Assembly (NCBI GenBank): GCA_000437555.1 | Contig: FR901009.1 | Location: 36,727 to 47,767 of the forward strand | DNA from: Acidaminococcus sp. CAG:917 | GTDB lineage: Bacteria; Bacillota; Clostridia; Christensenellales; CAG-917 | DNA: 11,041 bases | Reading direction: 5' to 3' | In this document: positions 1 to 7,368 of the stretch, in pieces | Layout of the letters: every line of letters begins with the position of its first letter | How positions within the stretch are numbered: the first letter of the stretch is position 1 | Program-made: the position numbers and the translations under genes | Notes under the pieces: generated by a model | What the model saw: only the letters and a program-made list of their open reading frames with translations | The model's database searches: none | What the model was told of the DNA's origin: nothing

Positions 1-3000
1 AAGAGCGTTTATGCCGAAAGCAAAATATTGATAAAGCATATTATCGTCGACTTCGGCATGTCCGCTTTCGGATATGCCGAAGAATCCGCTGCATTTAGCT
101 TTTATCTGAGACTTCACCGCGCCTTTTACAGAGTTCTTCAAAAACGAGCCGTCGGGAGAGTTTAAAAACAACTCGGGCATAAGATACTCAAACATTGTTC
201 CGCTCCACGATAGCATTGTATTTCCGTATTTGGCGACGTGCCGTCTTGATAAGCTTTTAAAAGCGGAAGAGGAAATATCCCCTTTGGCGATTGCGGTCAT
301 CGTGGTAAGTCTGGCTTCCGAACACATTAAGTCGTAGTGTCCTTCATATTTAGAAGTTTTTGTATTGTAGCCTATATAAAGCAGATTCTCCGTTTTATCA
401 AGCAAAATTTTAAAATCGGATTTCAAAATCAAATCGTCGGCTTTTTGTTTTAGCTTTTCACAATTTAATTTAACAGAATTATCCGCCGAAGCCGTAATAT
501 TTTGCTTTAAGAAGTTTGAAAGGACTATAAGCGCCGAAACGAAGTTGCCGCTGTCAACCGTTGATACAAAGCCGTCAAGTTTTTCGAGGCTGTCAAGGTC
601 ATACCAATTATAAAGATGTCCGTTCCATTTTTCGAGTTTTTCGGTTGCGGTTAAAGTATTGTCGATACTTTCCAGAGCGGTTTCCAAATCGATAAATCCT
701 AAAGAGTTAGCGCATATGTCGGCAAGCAAAGAAAACCCTATGTTTGTGGGCGAAGTTTTACGGCTTAATCCCACGTTTGAAAAGAGCTGATAGTTGTCCG
801 CTATAAGACCGTTTATTTTGCATTCCGCAAAATAGCGATAGGTTTTTTCCGCCCATTGCAAGACAGTGTTTTTTTGAGATTCGGTTAGCGTTTTCTTTTG
901 CGGCGAATAATTTGCCGAATTAAGGAAAATCATGACTGCCGCAAACAATATCGTATACGAAAATACTCCCACCAAAGTCAATGAAGAGTAAAAATAGCTA
1001 AGCACGCAAAGCAGAGTTAAAATCAATACAGACGGAGTAGCTCTCTTTGCTATTTTTAAGGCGTCGTTTGTCTGAGATTCGTAATATGTTTTCCACTCCA
1101 GCATATTGCCCTTAAAAAGCTTTCTTGCGATGACTGAGAAAATCAAGGCAACATTGGATAGGGCGTTAAAAAGCAACAAAAAGAAATCCAATATAGCTTT
1201 AAAGAGCGGTTTAAAAACTCTTAGTTTATATCTTGTTGCGACGTTTTCGGAGTTAATCGAAAAGGATAGCATATCGATTGCGAAAGGGGCGAAAAACAAT
1301 GACAGCCCCATATAAAACAAGGTCGAATTTAAAAACAACCCGCTCATAAACAGCAACAAAGTCAATGCTACGGTCGAGAAAGGTTTCGCCGCAAGGTCTA
1401 TAATCAAAAGTCTCGAATAAAGAGAGAGTTTTAACCGCGAAAAAGCAAAAGGAAAGTTTTGAAGGTCTCCCCTAATCCATCTCGATTTTCTTTCTAAATC
1501 GGAACAGAAGTTTTGCGGAGCGTCCTCTAAGGCGCACATTTTACTTTTTCCCGTAGTTAAAATGCCTCCCTCCAAAATGTCGTGAGACAATATTTTATTT
1601 TGCGGGAGTTTGCCTAATAATTTATTTTTATATGCTTTTGTTTTAAAAATGCCTTTTCCGCAAAAAACGGCTCTGCCGATAAAGTCGTCGTAAAAATCGG
1701 AAGAGTTATTATAAATATCGATGCCGGCATAGTCGGAATAAAATTTAGAATATCTCGTTTTAAGACTGTAAAGATTATATCTTGCACCAAAACTCATCAT
1801 ATCGTATTGCGAATTGAGCGGATGTTCAAATTCGCATACGGATTCCGTTATTCCCTCAAAAGGCATAACGCTGTCGTCGTCGAGCACCACGACGTATTCG
1901 GGGTCAATTATTTTATAATAGGAAAATTTGCGATAATCTTTTGAGCCTATTGCTTCAATTAAATCTTCAATGGCGCCTCTCTTTCTTTCCTTTGCGGCAA
2001 AAATATTGCCCTGCTTCGTCTTTTTTCTGATAAAACAGTTTATATTGTTGTCAACAGCATATTGCAAAATTGCCTTATCGAGTTCGCTTGTTTCGTCCGA
2101 TGACTTTTTGGTGTCTATAAGCATATAATATTCAATATTTTTTTCTCGGGACGAAAAAGATAATGTTTCTGTTTTTTTAACGCATTCAACAAGCTGAGAT
2201 ACGCTTGTGATAAACTGCGATACTACAACCGCAGTGCTTTTGTCCGAGTGGCGCATTTGGAATTTGGGTCGCTGTTTTGTGAAAAAACTTAAAATAAAAA
2301 TTAACAGCGGCAGAGCGAATCTTGCCGAAGCGCAGTACGAAAACAGAGCGGTTAAAACGGAAGCTATAATTTTTACCGTCGGTAAATTTAAAATATTGAA
2401 AACAGAAAGCGGTTCGGGTTTGAAATATTCAAACGGGATTAAGCCGCTTTCAAAAAAATTATAAGCCAAAAAGCCGAATGCCACGGATACGGCAATTCTG
2501 AGCATAAAATAAGAAAATGTATAAAATACGCTTTTTGCTTTGAAAGTGTTTAGATGCTTTTTTATTTCTCCCGTTTTTATATAATGCATTAAAACGTCTT
2601 CCTTTTCAAAAAGGAAAACTCCGAAATGCTCCCCCGTTTTTTCTTGCAATTCTAACAGTTTTTCCGTAAAGAAAAGTTCGTTTAAATTTATCGAGTCCGA
2701 AAGAGAACATATTTTGTTTTTATAAACGTTTTGAGTTTGCGCTGTCATCTCGGAGTATGTTTTATCGGCATTTAAAAGCTCGTTCGGAGAATAAAGCGAT
2801 TGAAAATCGGATTTTTTAACCTCCGATAAGCCGGTTATACAATCTTTTGCTATTTTTGACAATTCAACTATAATTTTGTTTACGGCATATAAAACCTCCT
2901 CCGAACTTTCGAGATGAAGAGACTTGTTTTTGAAGTAATTGAGAAAATTGGATTTGGTAAATTTTTCGATTTTGCTGCTTTTTTTATTGGCGAGTTTTTC

Positions 3001-3525
3001 AAGCTTAAATATACATTCGGCTTTTTCACAAAGCGTCGCTATTTTCTCAATCATCGCAAAAGAGAATGCGTCGGACAGCGCGCATATTTCTTTATAGGTA
3101 AGCGGACAGGATTTGTTTATCTGCTCAACGGCTTTTTTTACCCTGTCTTCCATGTAACTGTAGGCACAAGATTTGAGAACCCACCTTGCCAGAATCAAAA
3201 CTCTTGGGACTCCCTTTATAGAAGGCAGGTTTAACTGCGCCTTGAAGCCGGTAAGAAGATAATAATTTTCATAAATCCATTTTTCAAATTCATATAGGTC
3301 TTCGCTCCTCGCTTTTTTTGCGAGAAGCTTATGACAACGTTTTATCGTCTTTTTTATTTTATTAATGTCTGTGCTTCCGCCTTCTTTTGTCGGTAGCTCA
3401 AAGCATAGTTTTTTTACTTCTTCGTCATACTCTTTATCCGACATTGCGGTCGAGTATTCTTCAAAACTGCCTTTTTTAAATAACTTTTTAAAAATAACGC
3501 CTAAAAACAATATTAATGCCGTCAT
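1..3525 (-). CDS. Cyclic beta-1,2-glucan synthase-like protein (NdvB/ChvB family), 3' end missing
   Basis: An open frame of 1175 codons starts at ATG 3525 and runs off the window without a stop. The start is supported by GAGGTG at 3530-3535. The family transfers glucose from UDP-glucose into beta-1,2-glucan on the inner membrane face and then cyclises it. Residues 116-155 match the family's N-terminal helical region (EDRVKKAV, PLTYKE). Membrane segments lie near 336-355 and 383-415. The GT84 core follows: ERKRG 513-517, LDDDS 548-552 (DxD-type motif), GKG near 624, LSHDILEG 646-653 and RWIRGDLQ 682-689. More membrane segments are at about 716-755, 776-800 and 836-870. The glycoamylase-like (PF10091/GH189-type) cyclisation domain shows DNYQ 910-913, TSPTNIG 924-930, NGHLYNWYD 968-976, STVDSGN 988-994 and WSGTMFEYL near 1107-1115. 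Full-length relatives are about 2,800 residues with a C-terminal GH94 domain, expected beyond the edge. Family assignment is firm; the product is inferred. Confidence 0.88.
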   Translation of the reverse strand, partial: MTALILFLGVIFKKLFKKGSFEEYSTAMSDKEYDEEVKKLCFELPTKEGGSTDINKIKKTIKRCHKLLAKKARSEDLYEFEKWIYENYYLLTGFKAQLNLPSIKGVPRVLILARWVLKSCAYSYMEDRVKKAVEQINKSCPLTYKEICALSDAFSFAMIEKIATLCEKAECIFKLEKLANKKSSKIEKFTKSNFLNYFKNKSLHLESSEEVLYAVNKIIVELSKIAKDCITGLSEVKKSDFQSLYSPNELLNADKTYSEMTAQTQNVYKNKICSLSDSINLNELFFTEKLLELQEKTGEHFGVFLFEKEDVLMHYIKTGEIKKHLNTFKAKSVFYTFSYFMLRIAVSVAFGFLAYNFFESGLIPFEYFKPEPLSVFNILNLPTVKIIASVLTALFSYCASARFALPLLIFILSFFTKQRPKFQMRHSDKSTAVVVSQFITSVSQLVECVKKTETLSFSSREKNIEYYMLIDTKKSSDETSELDKAILQYAVDNNINCFIRKKTKQGNIFAAKERKRGAIEDLIEAIGSKDYRKFSYYKIIDPEYVVVLDDDSVMPFEGITESVCEFEHPLNSQYDMMSFGARYNLYSLKTRYSKFYSDYAGIDIYNNSSDFYDDFIGRAVFCGKGIFKTKAYKNKLLGKLPQNKILSHDILEGGILTTGKSKMCALEDAPQNFCSDLERKSRWIRGDLQNFPFAFSRLKLSLYSRLLIIDLAAKPFSTVALTLLLFMSGLFLNSTLFYMGLSLFFAPFAIDMLSFSINSENVATRYKLRVFKPLFKAILDFFLLLFNALSNVALIFSVIARKLFKGNMLEWKTYYESQTNDALKIAKRATPSVLILTLLCVLSYFYSSLTLVGVFSYTILFAAVMIFLNSANYSPQKKTLTESQKNTVLQWAEKTYRYFAECKINGLIADNYQLFSNVGLSRKTSPTNIGFSLLADICANSLGFIDLETALESIDNTLTATEKLEKWNGHLYNWYDLDSLEKLDGFVSTVDSGNFVSALIVLSNFLKQNITASADNSVKLNCEKLKQKADDLILKSDFKILLDKTENLLYIGYNTKTSKYEGHYDLMCSEARLTTMTAIAKGDISSSAFKSLSRRHVAKYGNTMLSWSGTMFEYLMPELFLNSPDGSFLKNSVKGAVKSQIKAKCSGFFGISESGHAEVDDNMLYQYFAFGINAL

Positions 3526-3750
3526 AATACACCTCAAATGATTGTTGTCACAATCAAAAGAAAATATAATTGAGCAAGCAACAAATAGTAAAAAGTAATA
3601 AAAAATATAAAGGTTAAATATGCTATTAAACACTGTTTAAAAGCATTGCGCCCTTGCATTTTTAGCGCGGTAAAAATTTTTTTGCGTTTGTTTTAATGTT
3701 TGCAATGTGTGAAATTTATAGTGCGGTAAATTATAAAATTCAGAATATAA
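3526..3750. other. Intergenic region between rnpB terminator and the glucan synthase gene
   Basis: About 225 bp with no credible ORF. It holds the glucan synthase promoter region at its left end. Farther right there are two copies of GCGGTAAA (3667-3674 and 3723-3730) and a run of T residues, with no recognisable function. Confidence 0.5.
3530..3568 (-). promoter_or_regulatory. Candidate promoter, operator-like dyad and ribosome binding site of the glucan synthase gene
   Basis: Read on the minus strand, a -10-like TATATT lies at 3563-3568, with a weak -35-like TTTACT 18 nt before it (3587-3592). A 6-bp inverted repeat, GATTGT-TGTC-ACAATC, covers 3540-3555, just at or after the predicted transcription start. 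GAGGTG at 3530-3535 lies 4 nt before the ATG. The ribosome binding site is convincing. The promoter is only moderately supported because the region is so A+T-rich. Confidence 0.4.
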
Positions 3751-3778
3751 AAAAACCGAACGATTTCGTTCGGTTTTT
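3751..3778 (-). terminator. Intrinsic terminator of rnpB
   Basis: A perfect inverted repeat, AAAAACCGAACG / CGTTCGGTTTTT, with a 4-nt loop (3763-3766). It gives an 8-bp G+C-containing stem flanked by A/T runs, so it ends in a T-tract on either strand. It begins 2 nt beyond the inferred mature 3' end of RNase P RNA, which fits termination followed by little trimming. Confidence 0.85.
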
Positions 3779-3780
3779 AA

Positions 3781-4104
3781 GCAAGATTAGTCTGTAAGCC
3801 GAGTTCTGTCTTGAATGGCCATCTATCTAGATATACAGTTGCCTGTATACTCAAGCGATTTGTATAGACGGACGGGCAGCCCATAGTCTATAACTCTCTT
3901 GCATCAGATGGGGTTTACACTACTTCTTGTTACCAAGTCGTCGGTGAGCTCTTACCTCGCCTTTTCACCCTTACCCTTGCGGGCGGTTTTTTTCTGTTGC
4001 ACTTTCCTTGAAGTCGCCTTCACCGGGAGTTACCCGGCACCTTTGCCCTGCGATGCTCGGACTTTCCTCTTCAAAAATTTGAAGCGACCATTCGGCTAAC
4101 TTGC
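3781..4104 (-). ncRNA. rnpB: RNase P RNA (type A)
   Basis: This is the catalytic RNA of RNase P, which removes 5' leaders from pre-tRNA with the small protein RnpA. On the minus strand the conserved blocks come in order: GAGGAAAGTCCGAGC (5' half of P4), GGTGCCGGGTAA, GTGCAACAGAAA, AACCGCC, GGTAAGGGTGAAA, GAGGTAAGAGCTCACC, GGTAAAC-like GTGTAAACCCC, GCCCGTCC and finally ACAGAACTCGGCTTAC near the 3' end (3' half of P4). This set is that of type A RNA and not the Bacillus type B. The ends are set by P1: GCAAG at 4100-4104 pairs with CTTGC at 3781-3785, followed by TTAG/CTAA with one bulge. The length of about 324 nt is at the compact side. The 5' end falls exactly where the promoter predicts transcription to start. 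Confidence 0.95.
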
Positions 4105-4110
4105 TAAGTC

Positions 4111-4139
4111 ATTATATCTTAAAACATTAATTTTTACAA
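4111..4139 (-). promoter_or_regulatory. rnpB promoter
   Basis: On the minus strand TTGTAA (4134-4139), a 17-nt spacer and a perfect TATAAT (4111-4116). The predicted start, 7 nt downstream, is 4104, the first base of the P1 helix. This is the sigma-A type promoter expected for a strongly expressed stable RNA. Confidence 0.8.
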
Positions 4140-4364
4140 TTAATTTGAATAATAATTTAAATAAATAATTCAAACAATAAAATAATCTGATAATTGAAAT
4201 TATCTTTTAAATTAAAATTCAAGGTCTTCGTTATACGGCGATATATCGTAAAGTACGAAAAGCCGTCAGGCAGGATATCCTTATTAAATCATCTATTTAA
4301 GTCGAATAAAATTTATAACACTTAAAATTTTTATGATATCTATGATAATTTGGATATTATGGAT
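4140..4364. other. A+T-rich spacer with a small potentially structured element
   Basis: About 225 bp between the rnpB promoter and the recN terminator, without a credible gene. Most is A/T only. One richer patch at 4221-4283 holds nested complementarity: ACGGC 4235-4239 with GCCGT 4262-4266, an inner CGTA-AAG-TACG hairpin (4247-4257), and two perfect 10-bp palindromes, CGATATATCG (4239-4248) and AGGATATCCT (4272-4281). I do not recognise it as a known riboswitch or small RNA. Confidence 0.4.
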
Positions 4365-4401
4365 AAAAAAGGCTTGAGTATTATATTTTCAAGCCTTTTT
4401 T
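4365..4401 (-). terminator. Intrinsic terminator of the nadK-argR-recN operon
   Basis: Arms AAAAAAGGCTTGA (4365-4377) and TCAAGCCTTTTTT (4389-4401) surround an 11-nt loop. On the minus strand the stem is followed by six T. The recN stop codon (4381-4383) sits inside the loop, so the last codons of recN form part of the terminator. Confidence 0.85.
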
Positions 4402-6072
4402 ATAATTGTTTGCCCAGCTTTTCATCTCTTTGGCGTGCAGAGAGGCAAAATCGCTATATTCCGCTCCGCCTATAAGTCTTGCAAGTTCCGACGTTGAATC
4501 GTCGAGTTTTGTAAGCGAAGTGTAAGTTTTGTCGTCTTTAACAAATTTTTCGATTTTAAAATGAGTGTCCGCCATTGAAGCGAGCTGCGGCAAGTGTGTT
4601 ACCGCCAAAACCTGTTTCTCTCTTGAAATATTGCACAGCTTTTGAGCTACCACCTCTGCGATATGCCCCGATATTCCCGTGTCGATTTCGTCGAATACCA
4701 TAGTCTGAATCATATCGATTTTTGAGACGATATTCTTAAGTGCAAGCATAAATCTCGACATTTCACCGCCTGATATTATCTTTTGCAAAGGCTTTAAAGG
4801 TTCGCCCTTGTTGGGGGAAATTAAAAATTCTATGTCGTCCGCTCCGTTTGAAGTAGCAAAACCGATTTTGTCCCCTACAGGTTTAAACTCCACGACAAAA
4901 GTCGTTCCCTTCATGCCGAGGTCGTTTAGTTCGGCTACTATTTTGTTTTCAAAATCCTTTGCGATTTCCTTTCTTTTTTCTGTGAGCGCGTCAAGACTTG
5001 CATTTAACGATTTAAGTTTAATATCATACTGACTTTTAAGTTCGGCGACGAGTTCGTCTGCGTTTGACAGTTCTTCAAATTCCTTTTGTGCTTTTTCGTA
5101 AAATTTGACAAGTTCGGGATAGCTTCCGCCGTATTTGCGGAAAATCATACGTATGACGTCGAGTCTTTCGTCGACCATGTCCGCTTCTTTAGCGTCAAAG
5201 TCGAGTTTATTTTTCAAGTCTTCCACGGATGACACTATGTCCTTTAATTCTATGACGGTGCTGTCAAGTCTTTCGGTAATAGCTTCGATTTCGCTCTCAT
5301 AAGCGCTTATCGACGAAAGATAGTTTTGAGCGTTTTTCAGATTTGCCACCGTTGAAACGTTGCCGTCTAACAGATTTAAAGCTTCGACGTAAGCGGTTTG
5401 AAGTTTTTCAAGGTTTCTTATTTTCTTTCGTTTTTCTAAAAGCTCTTCTTCCTCCCCTTCTTTGACGTCCGCTTTTTTTATTTCATCGATTTGATATTTT
5501 AAAATGTCCAGGCGACGAAATCTATCGTCACCGTCGCCGAATTTTGACAGCCTTGACCTCAGTTTTGAAAACTCGGCATAATCGGCTTTAACCTTTTCCT
5601 TTAAAGGAGAGAGTTCCTTTTCTCCAAAGCTGTCTAAAAGCTCTATATGCGATTTTACGTTCAAAAGGGATTGGTGTTCGTGTTGTCCGTGAATATCGCA
5701 CAAAAGGCTTGTCAGCCCTTTTAACATGCCGAGCGTGACTGTTTTGCCGTTTATACGGCACTCGTTTTTGTCAGAGGTCGACATTTTGCGTTTTAAAATT
5801 AAAACGTCGTCGGCTTCTATGCCTATTTCTTCTAAATAATTTAAGACTTTTTCGTTTTGATAATCACAAAAAACCGCTTCTACAAGCGCGCAGTCAGCTC
5901 CGAATCGGATAAGCGATTTATCCGCTCTTTCACCTAAAACAAAATTGAGCGAATCGATAAGAATGGATTTGCCCGCGCCCGTCTCTCCGCTAAGTATATT
6001 TAATCCCTTATAAAAATTCAGAGTGAGATTTTCGATAAGAGCTATGTTTTCAACGTGTAAAGAATCTATCAT
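4381..6072 (-). CDS. recN: DNA repair protein RecN
   Basis: RecN is an SMC-like ATPase acting early in double-strand-break repair, where it gathers DNA ends and works with RecA. The 563-residue length is normal. The N-terminal ABC half has the Walker A motif GETGAGKS (29-36) and the Q-loop region DIHGQHEHQ (126-134). Residues of about 150-380 are rich in E, K and L heptads, the antiparallel coiled coil typical of RecN. The C-terminal half has the signature ISGGEMSR (433-440), Walker B MVFDEID (458-464), DTGISG (464-469) and the THLPQ switch histidine (493). All motifs are intact. The ATG shares one base with the argR stop (TGATG); the nearest AGAGG (6086-6090) is 13 nt away, so translation is probably coupled to argR. 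It is the last gene of the operon, and a terminator overlaps its end. Confidence 0.97.
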   Translation of the reverse strand: MIDSLHVENIALIENLTLNFYKGLNILSGETGAGKSILIDSLNFVLGERADKSLIRFGADCALVEAVFCDYQNEKVLNYLEEIGIEADDVLILKRKMSTSDKNECRINGKTVTLGMLKGLTSLLCDIHGQHEHQSLLNVKSHIELLDSFGEKELSPLKEKVKADYAEFSKLRSRLSKFGDGDDRFRRLDILKYQIDEIKKADVKEGEEEELLEKRKKIRNLEKLQTAYVEALNLLDGNVSTVANLKNAQNYLSSISAYESEIEAITERLDSTVIELKDIVSSVEDLKNKLDFDAKEADMVDERLDVIRMIFRKYGGSYPELVKFYEKAQKEFEELSNADELVAELKSQYDIKLKSLNASLDALTEKRKEIAKDFENKIVAELNDLGMKGTTFVVEFKPVGDKIGFATSNGADDIEFLISPNKGEPLKPLQKIISGGEMSRFMLALKNIVSKIDMIQTMVFDEIDTGISGHIAEVVAQKLCNISREKQVLAVTHLPQLASMADTHFKIEKFVKDDKTYTSLTKLDDSTSELARLIGGAEYSDFASLHAKEMKSWANNYKKGLKI

Positions 6073-6530
6073 CAGTTCATCAAAGCCTCTAACTTTTGTA
6101 TTGCCATCGGAGTTTTTTCCTTGGAAGCGACAACGATAAAAATGGTATCGTCCCCTGCGACGACGCCTAAAACTTCTTCGAAAGAAAGTCGGTCAATCAA
6201 AGCTGCGGCAGAACTCGCAGCGCCGCTTTCGGTTTTGACGACGATAATGTTTTCGCTTGAGGCGATAGAAAGCACAGAGCTTTTAAAAAGCTTATGAAAT
6301 TTATCGGAGCTGCGCTCTTCCTCGTTAGCTTTTTGCGACACGTATCTATACCCTTTCCCGTCCGCAGTAAGGGTTTTAATTATACCCATATCGCGGATAT
6401 CCCTCGATACGGTGGCTTGCGTGACGCTGAAACCCTCCTCAATCAATTTATCGACCAGAACTTCCTGCTTGTCGATATCGTTTTTGGAAATAATTTCCAA
6501 AATTTTCAGTTGTCTCTGATTTCGTGACAT
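6072..6530 (-). CDS. argR: Arginine repressor ArgR/AhrC
   Basis: A hexameric transcription factor that binds L-arginine and ARG boxes, repressing arginine synthesis and often activating its breakdown. With the ATG at 6530 the protein has 152 residues, the usual family size. It opens with MSRNQRQLKILEII, close to known AhrC starts. The winged-helix DNA-binding domain spans about 1-68, with the recognition helix VTQATVSRDI at 36-45. The C-terminal oligomerisation and arginine-binding domain carries GAASSAAALID (103-113) and VVAGDDTIF (123-131), including the paired aspartates that contact arginine in E. coli ArgR. The start is chosen over an in-frame TTG at 6587 because AAAGGA (6534-6539) precedes it and the TTG would add 19 atypical residues inside nadK. 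It overlaps the nadK stop by one base (TAATG) and recN by one base. Its place before recN is conserved in Firmicutes. Confidence 0.95.
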   Translation of the reverse strand: MSRNQRQLKILEIISKNDIDKQEVLVDKLIEEGFSVTQATVSRDIRDMGIIKTLTADGKGYRYVSQKANEEERSSDKFHKLFKSSVLSIASSENIIVVKTESGAASSAAALIDRLSFEEVLGVVAGDDTIFIVVASKEKTPMAIQKLEALMN

Positions 6531-7321
6531 TAGTCCTTTGTAACCCCCCACCTGTTCATTTTCTCTCTCAGTTTTTTGAGAAAGCAATTTTGAACGTCGG
6601 TAAAAAATTTAACCTTATATTTTGATTTTGAAATTTCGGCTACCGCTGTTCCTTCGATTTCGGCAGCACATTTTCCGTCGACGATGACCGAAATTTTGTC
6701 TTCTCCTCTGATGCCCGACAGCGTTATACGGTCTTCAGAAGGAACGACAAGCGGTCTGGAATGCAGAGAATGCGGGCAAACGGGAATAATTGAAAATGCG
6801 TCTACGTCGGGAGAGATTATCGGACCGCCCGCGGACAATGAATATGCCGTCGAACCGGTCGGAGTGCATACGATAATGCCGTCGGCACGGTATTCGTCGA
6901 AAAATTCGTCGTTTATCCTTGCCGTTATATATACGGGTTTGGATATATCAGACTTTAATACCACGTCGTTTAAAGCAAGAAATTCCCTACCTTTCAATTT
7001 AACGGATATCATCATTTTTTCGGAAATTTTATTTTGCGAAAGAATTGCTTTTGCGTCGTCGGGAGTCGCATTGTCTTTAAGTTCGGATAAAAAGCCGAGG
7101 TTCCCCTGATTTATGCACAAAACGGGCAAACCGTATTTTGCCGCATATGGCGCGACCTCAAGGACGGTTCCGTCTCCTCCGAATACCATAACGGCATCGA
7201 AATTTTTCAAGTCGTCAAGATTGTCGACCCCTGTTATTATTTTGCAGGAATCGAAATGTTTTGAAAACTCTTTGCATTTTCTCTCCGCGTCTGTGTTTCT
7301 GTAATAAAAAGCGATTTTCAT
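6530..7321 (-). CDS. nadK: NAD kinase
   Basis: NAD kinase phosphorylates NAD with ATP (or polyphosphate) to make NADP in the cytoplasm. From ATG 7321 the protein has 263 residues, normal for the short bacterial form. Diagnostic motifs are GGDG (48-51), NQGNLGFLSE (71-80), the NDV motif (118-120), RADGIIVCTPTGSTAYSLSAGGPI beginning at 145, and PHSLHSRPLVV (183-193). All are intact, including the GGDG and the ADGI aspartate region that binds NAD. MKIAFYYRN is a typical start. An upstream TTG at 7327 would add only two residues and is less likely. Neither start has a Shine-Dalgarno sequence, and the promoter lies almost against the ATG, so the message may be leaderless or nearly so. It is the first gene of the operon with argR and recN. 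Confidence 0.95.
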   Translation of the reverse strand: MKIAFYYRNTDAERKCKEFSKHFDSCKIITGVDNLDDLKNFDAVMVFGGDGTVLEVAPYAAKYGLPVLCINQGNLGFLSELKDNATPDDAKAILSQNKISEKMMISVKLKGREFLALNDVVLKSDISKPVYITARINDEFFDEYRADGIIVCTPTGSTAYSLSAGGPIISPDVDAFSIIPVCPHSLHSRPLVVPSEDRITLSGIRGEDKISVIVDGKCAAEIEGTAVAEISKSKYKVKFFTDVQNCFLKKLREKMNRWGVTKD

Positions 7322-7326
7322 AGGCA

Positions 7327-7368
7327 ATTATATAGATATACTATAGTCTATAAAACATTTTTTTTCAA
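7327..7368 (-). promoter_or_regulatory. Promoter and overlapping dyad of nadK-argR-recN
   Basis: On the minus strand TTGAAA (7363-7368), a 17-nt spacer and TATAGT (7340-7345) form a good sigma-A promoter, predicting a start near 7333 and a leader of about 12 nt. A second -10-like TATAAT (7327-7332), with only a poor -35, would start transcription at or next to the ATG. A dyad, TATAGA ... TCTATA (7331-7352) with a central ACTATAGT palindrome (7340-7347), covers both -10 candidates and could bind a repressor. Confidence 0.55.

Noticed and set aside
2914..3234. 106-codon plus-strand frame, with other plus-strand frames at 1106-1315 and 2207-2464
   Set aside because: They are antisense shadows of the glucan synthase frame, which is open for 1175 codons with family motifs.
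3899..4099. 66-codon plus-strand frame
   Set aside because: It lies wholly inside rnpB, antisense to conserved RNase P RNA blocks.
4333..4377. 14-codon hydrophobic ORF (MISMIIWILWIKKA) on the plus strand
   Set aside because: No ribosome binding site or promoter, and its end is formed by the recN terminator arm; chance is likely.
6531..6587. Longer argR beginning at a TTG at 6587 (171 residues)
   Set aside because: The extra 19 residues lie in nadK coding sequence and are atypical, while ATG 6530 has AAAGGA upstream and gives the normal 152-residue length.
6684..7109. 141-codon plus-strand frame
   Set aside because: Antisense shadow of nadK, whose motifs are intact.
7322..7327. nadK start at TTG 7327
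   Set aside because: It adds only Met-Pro before the canonical MKIAFYYR start, and the TTG overlaps a TATAAT box.
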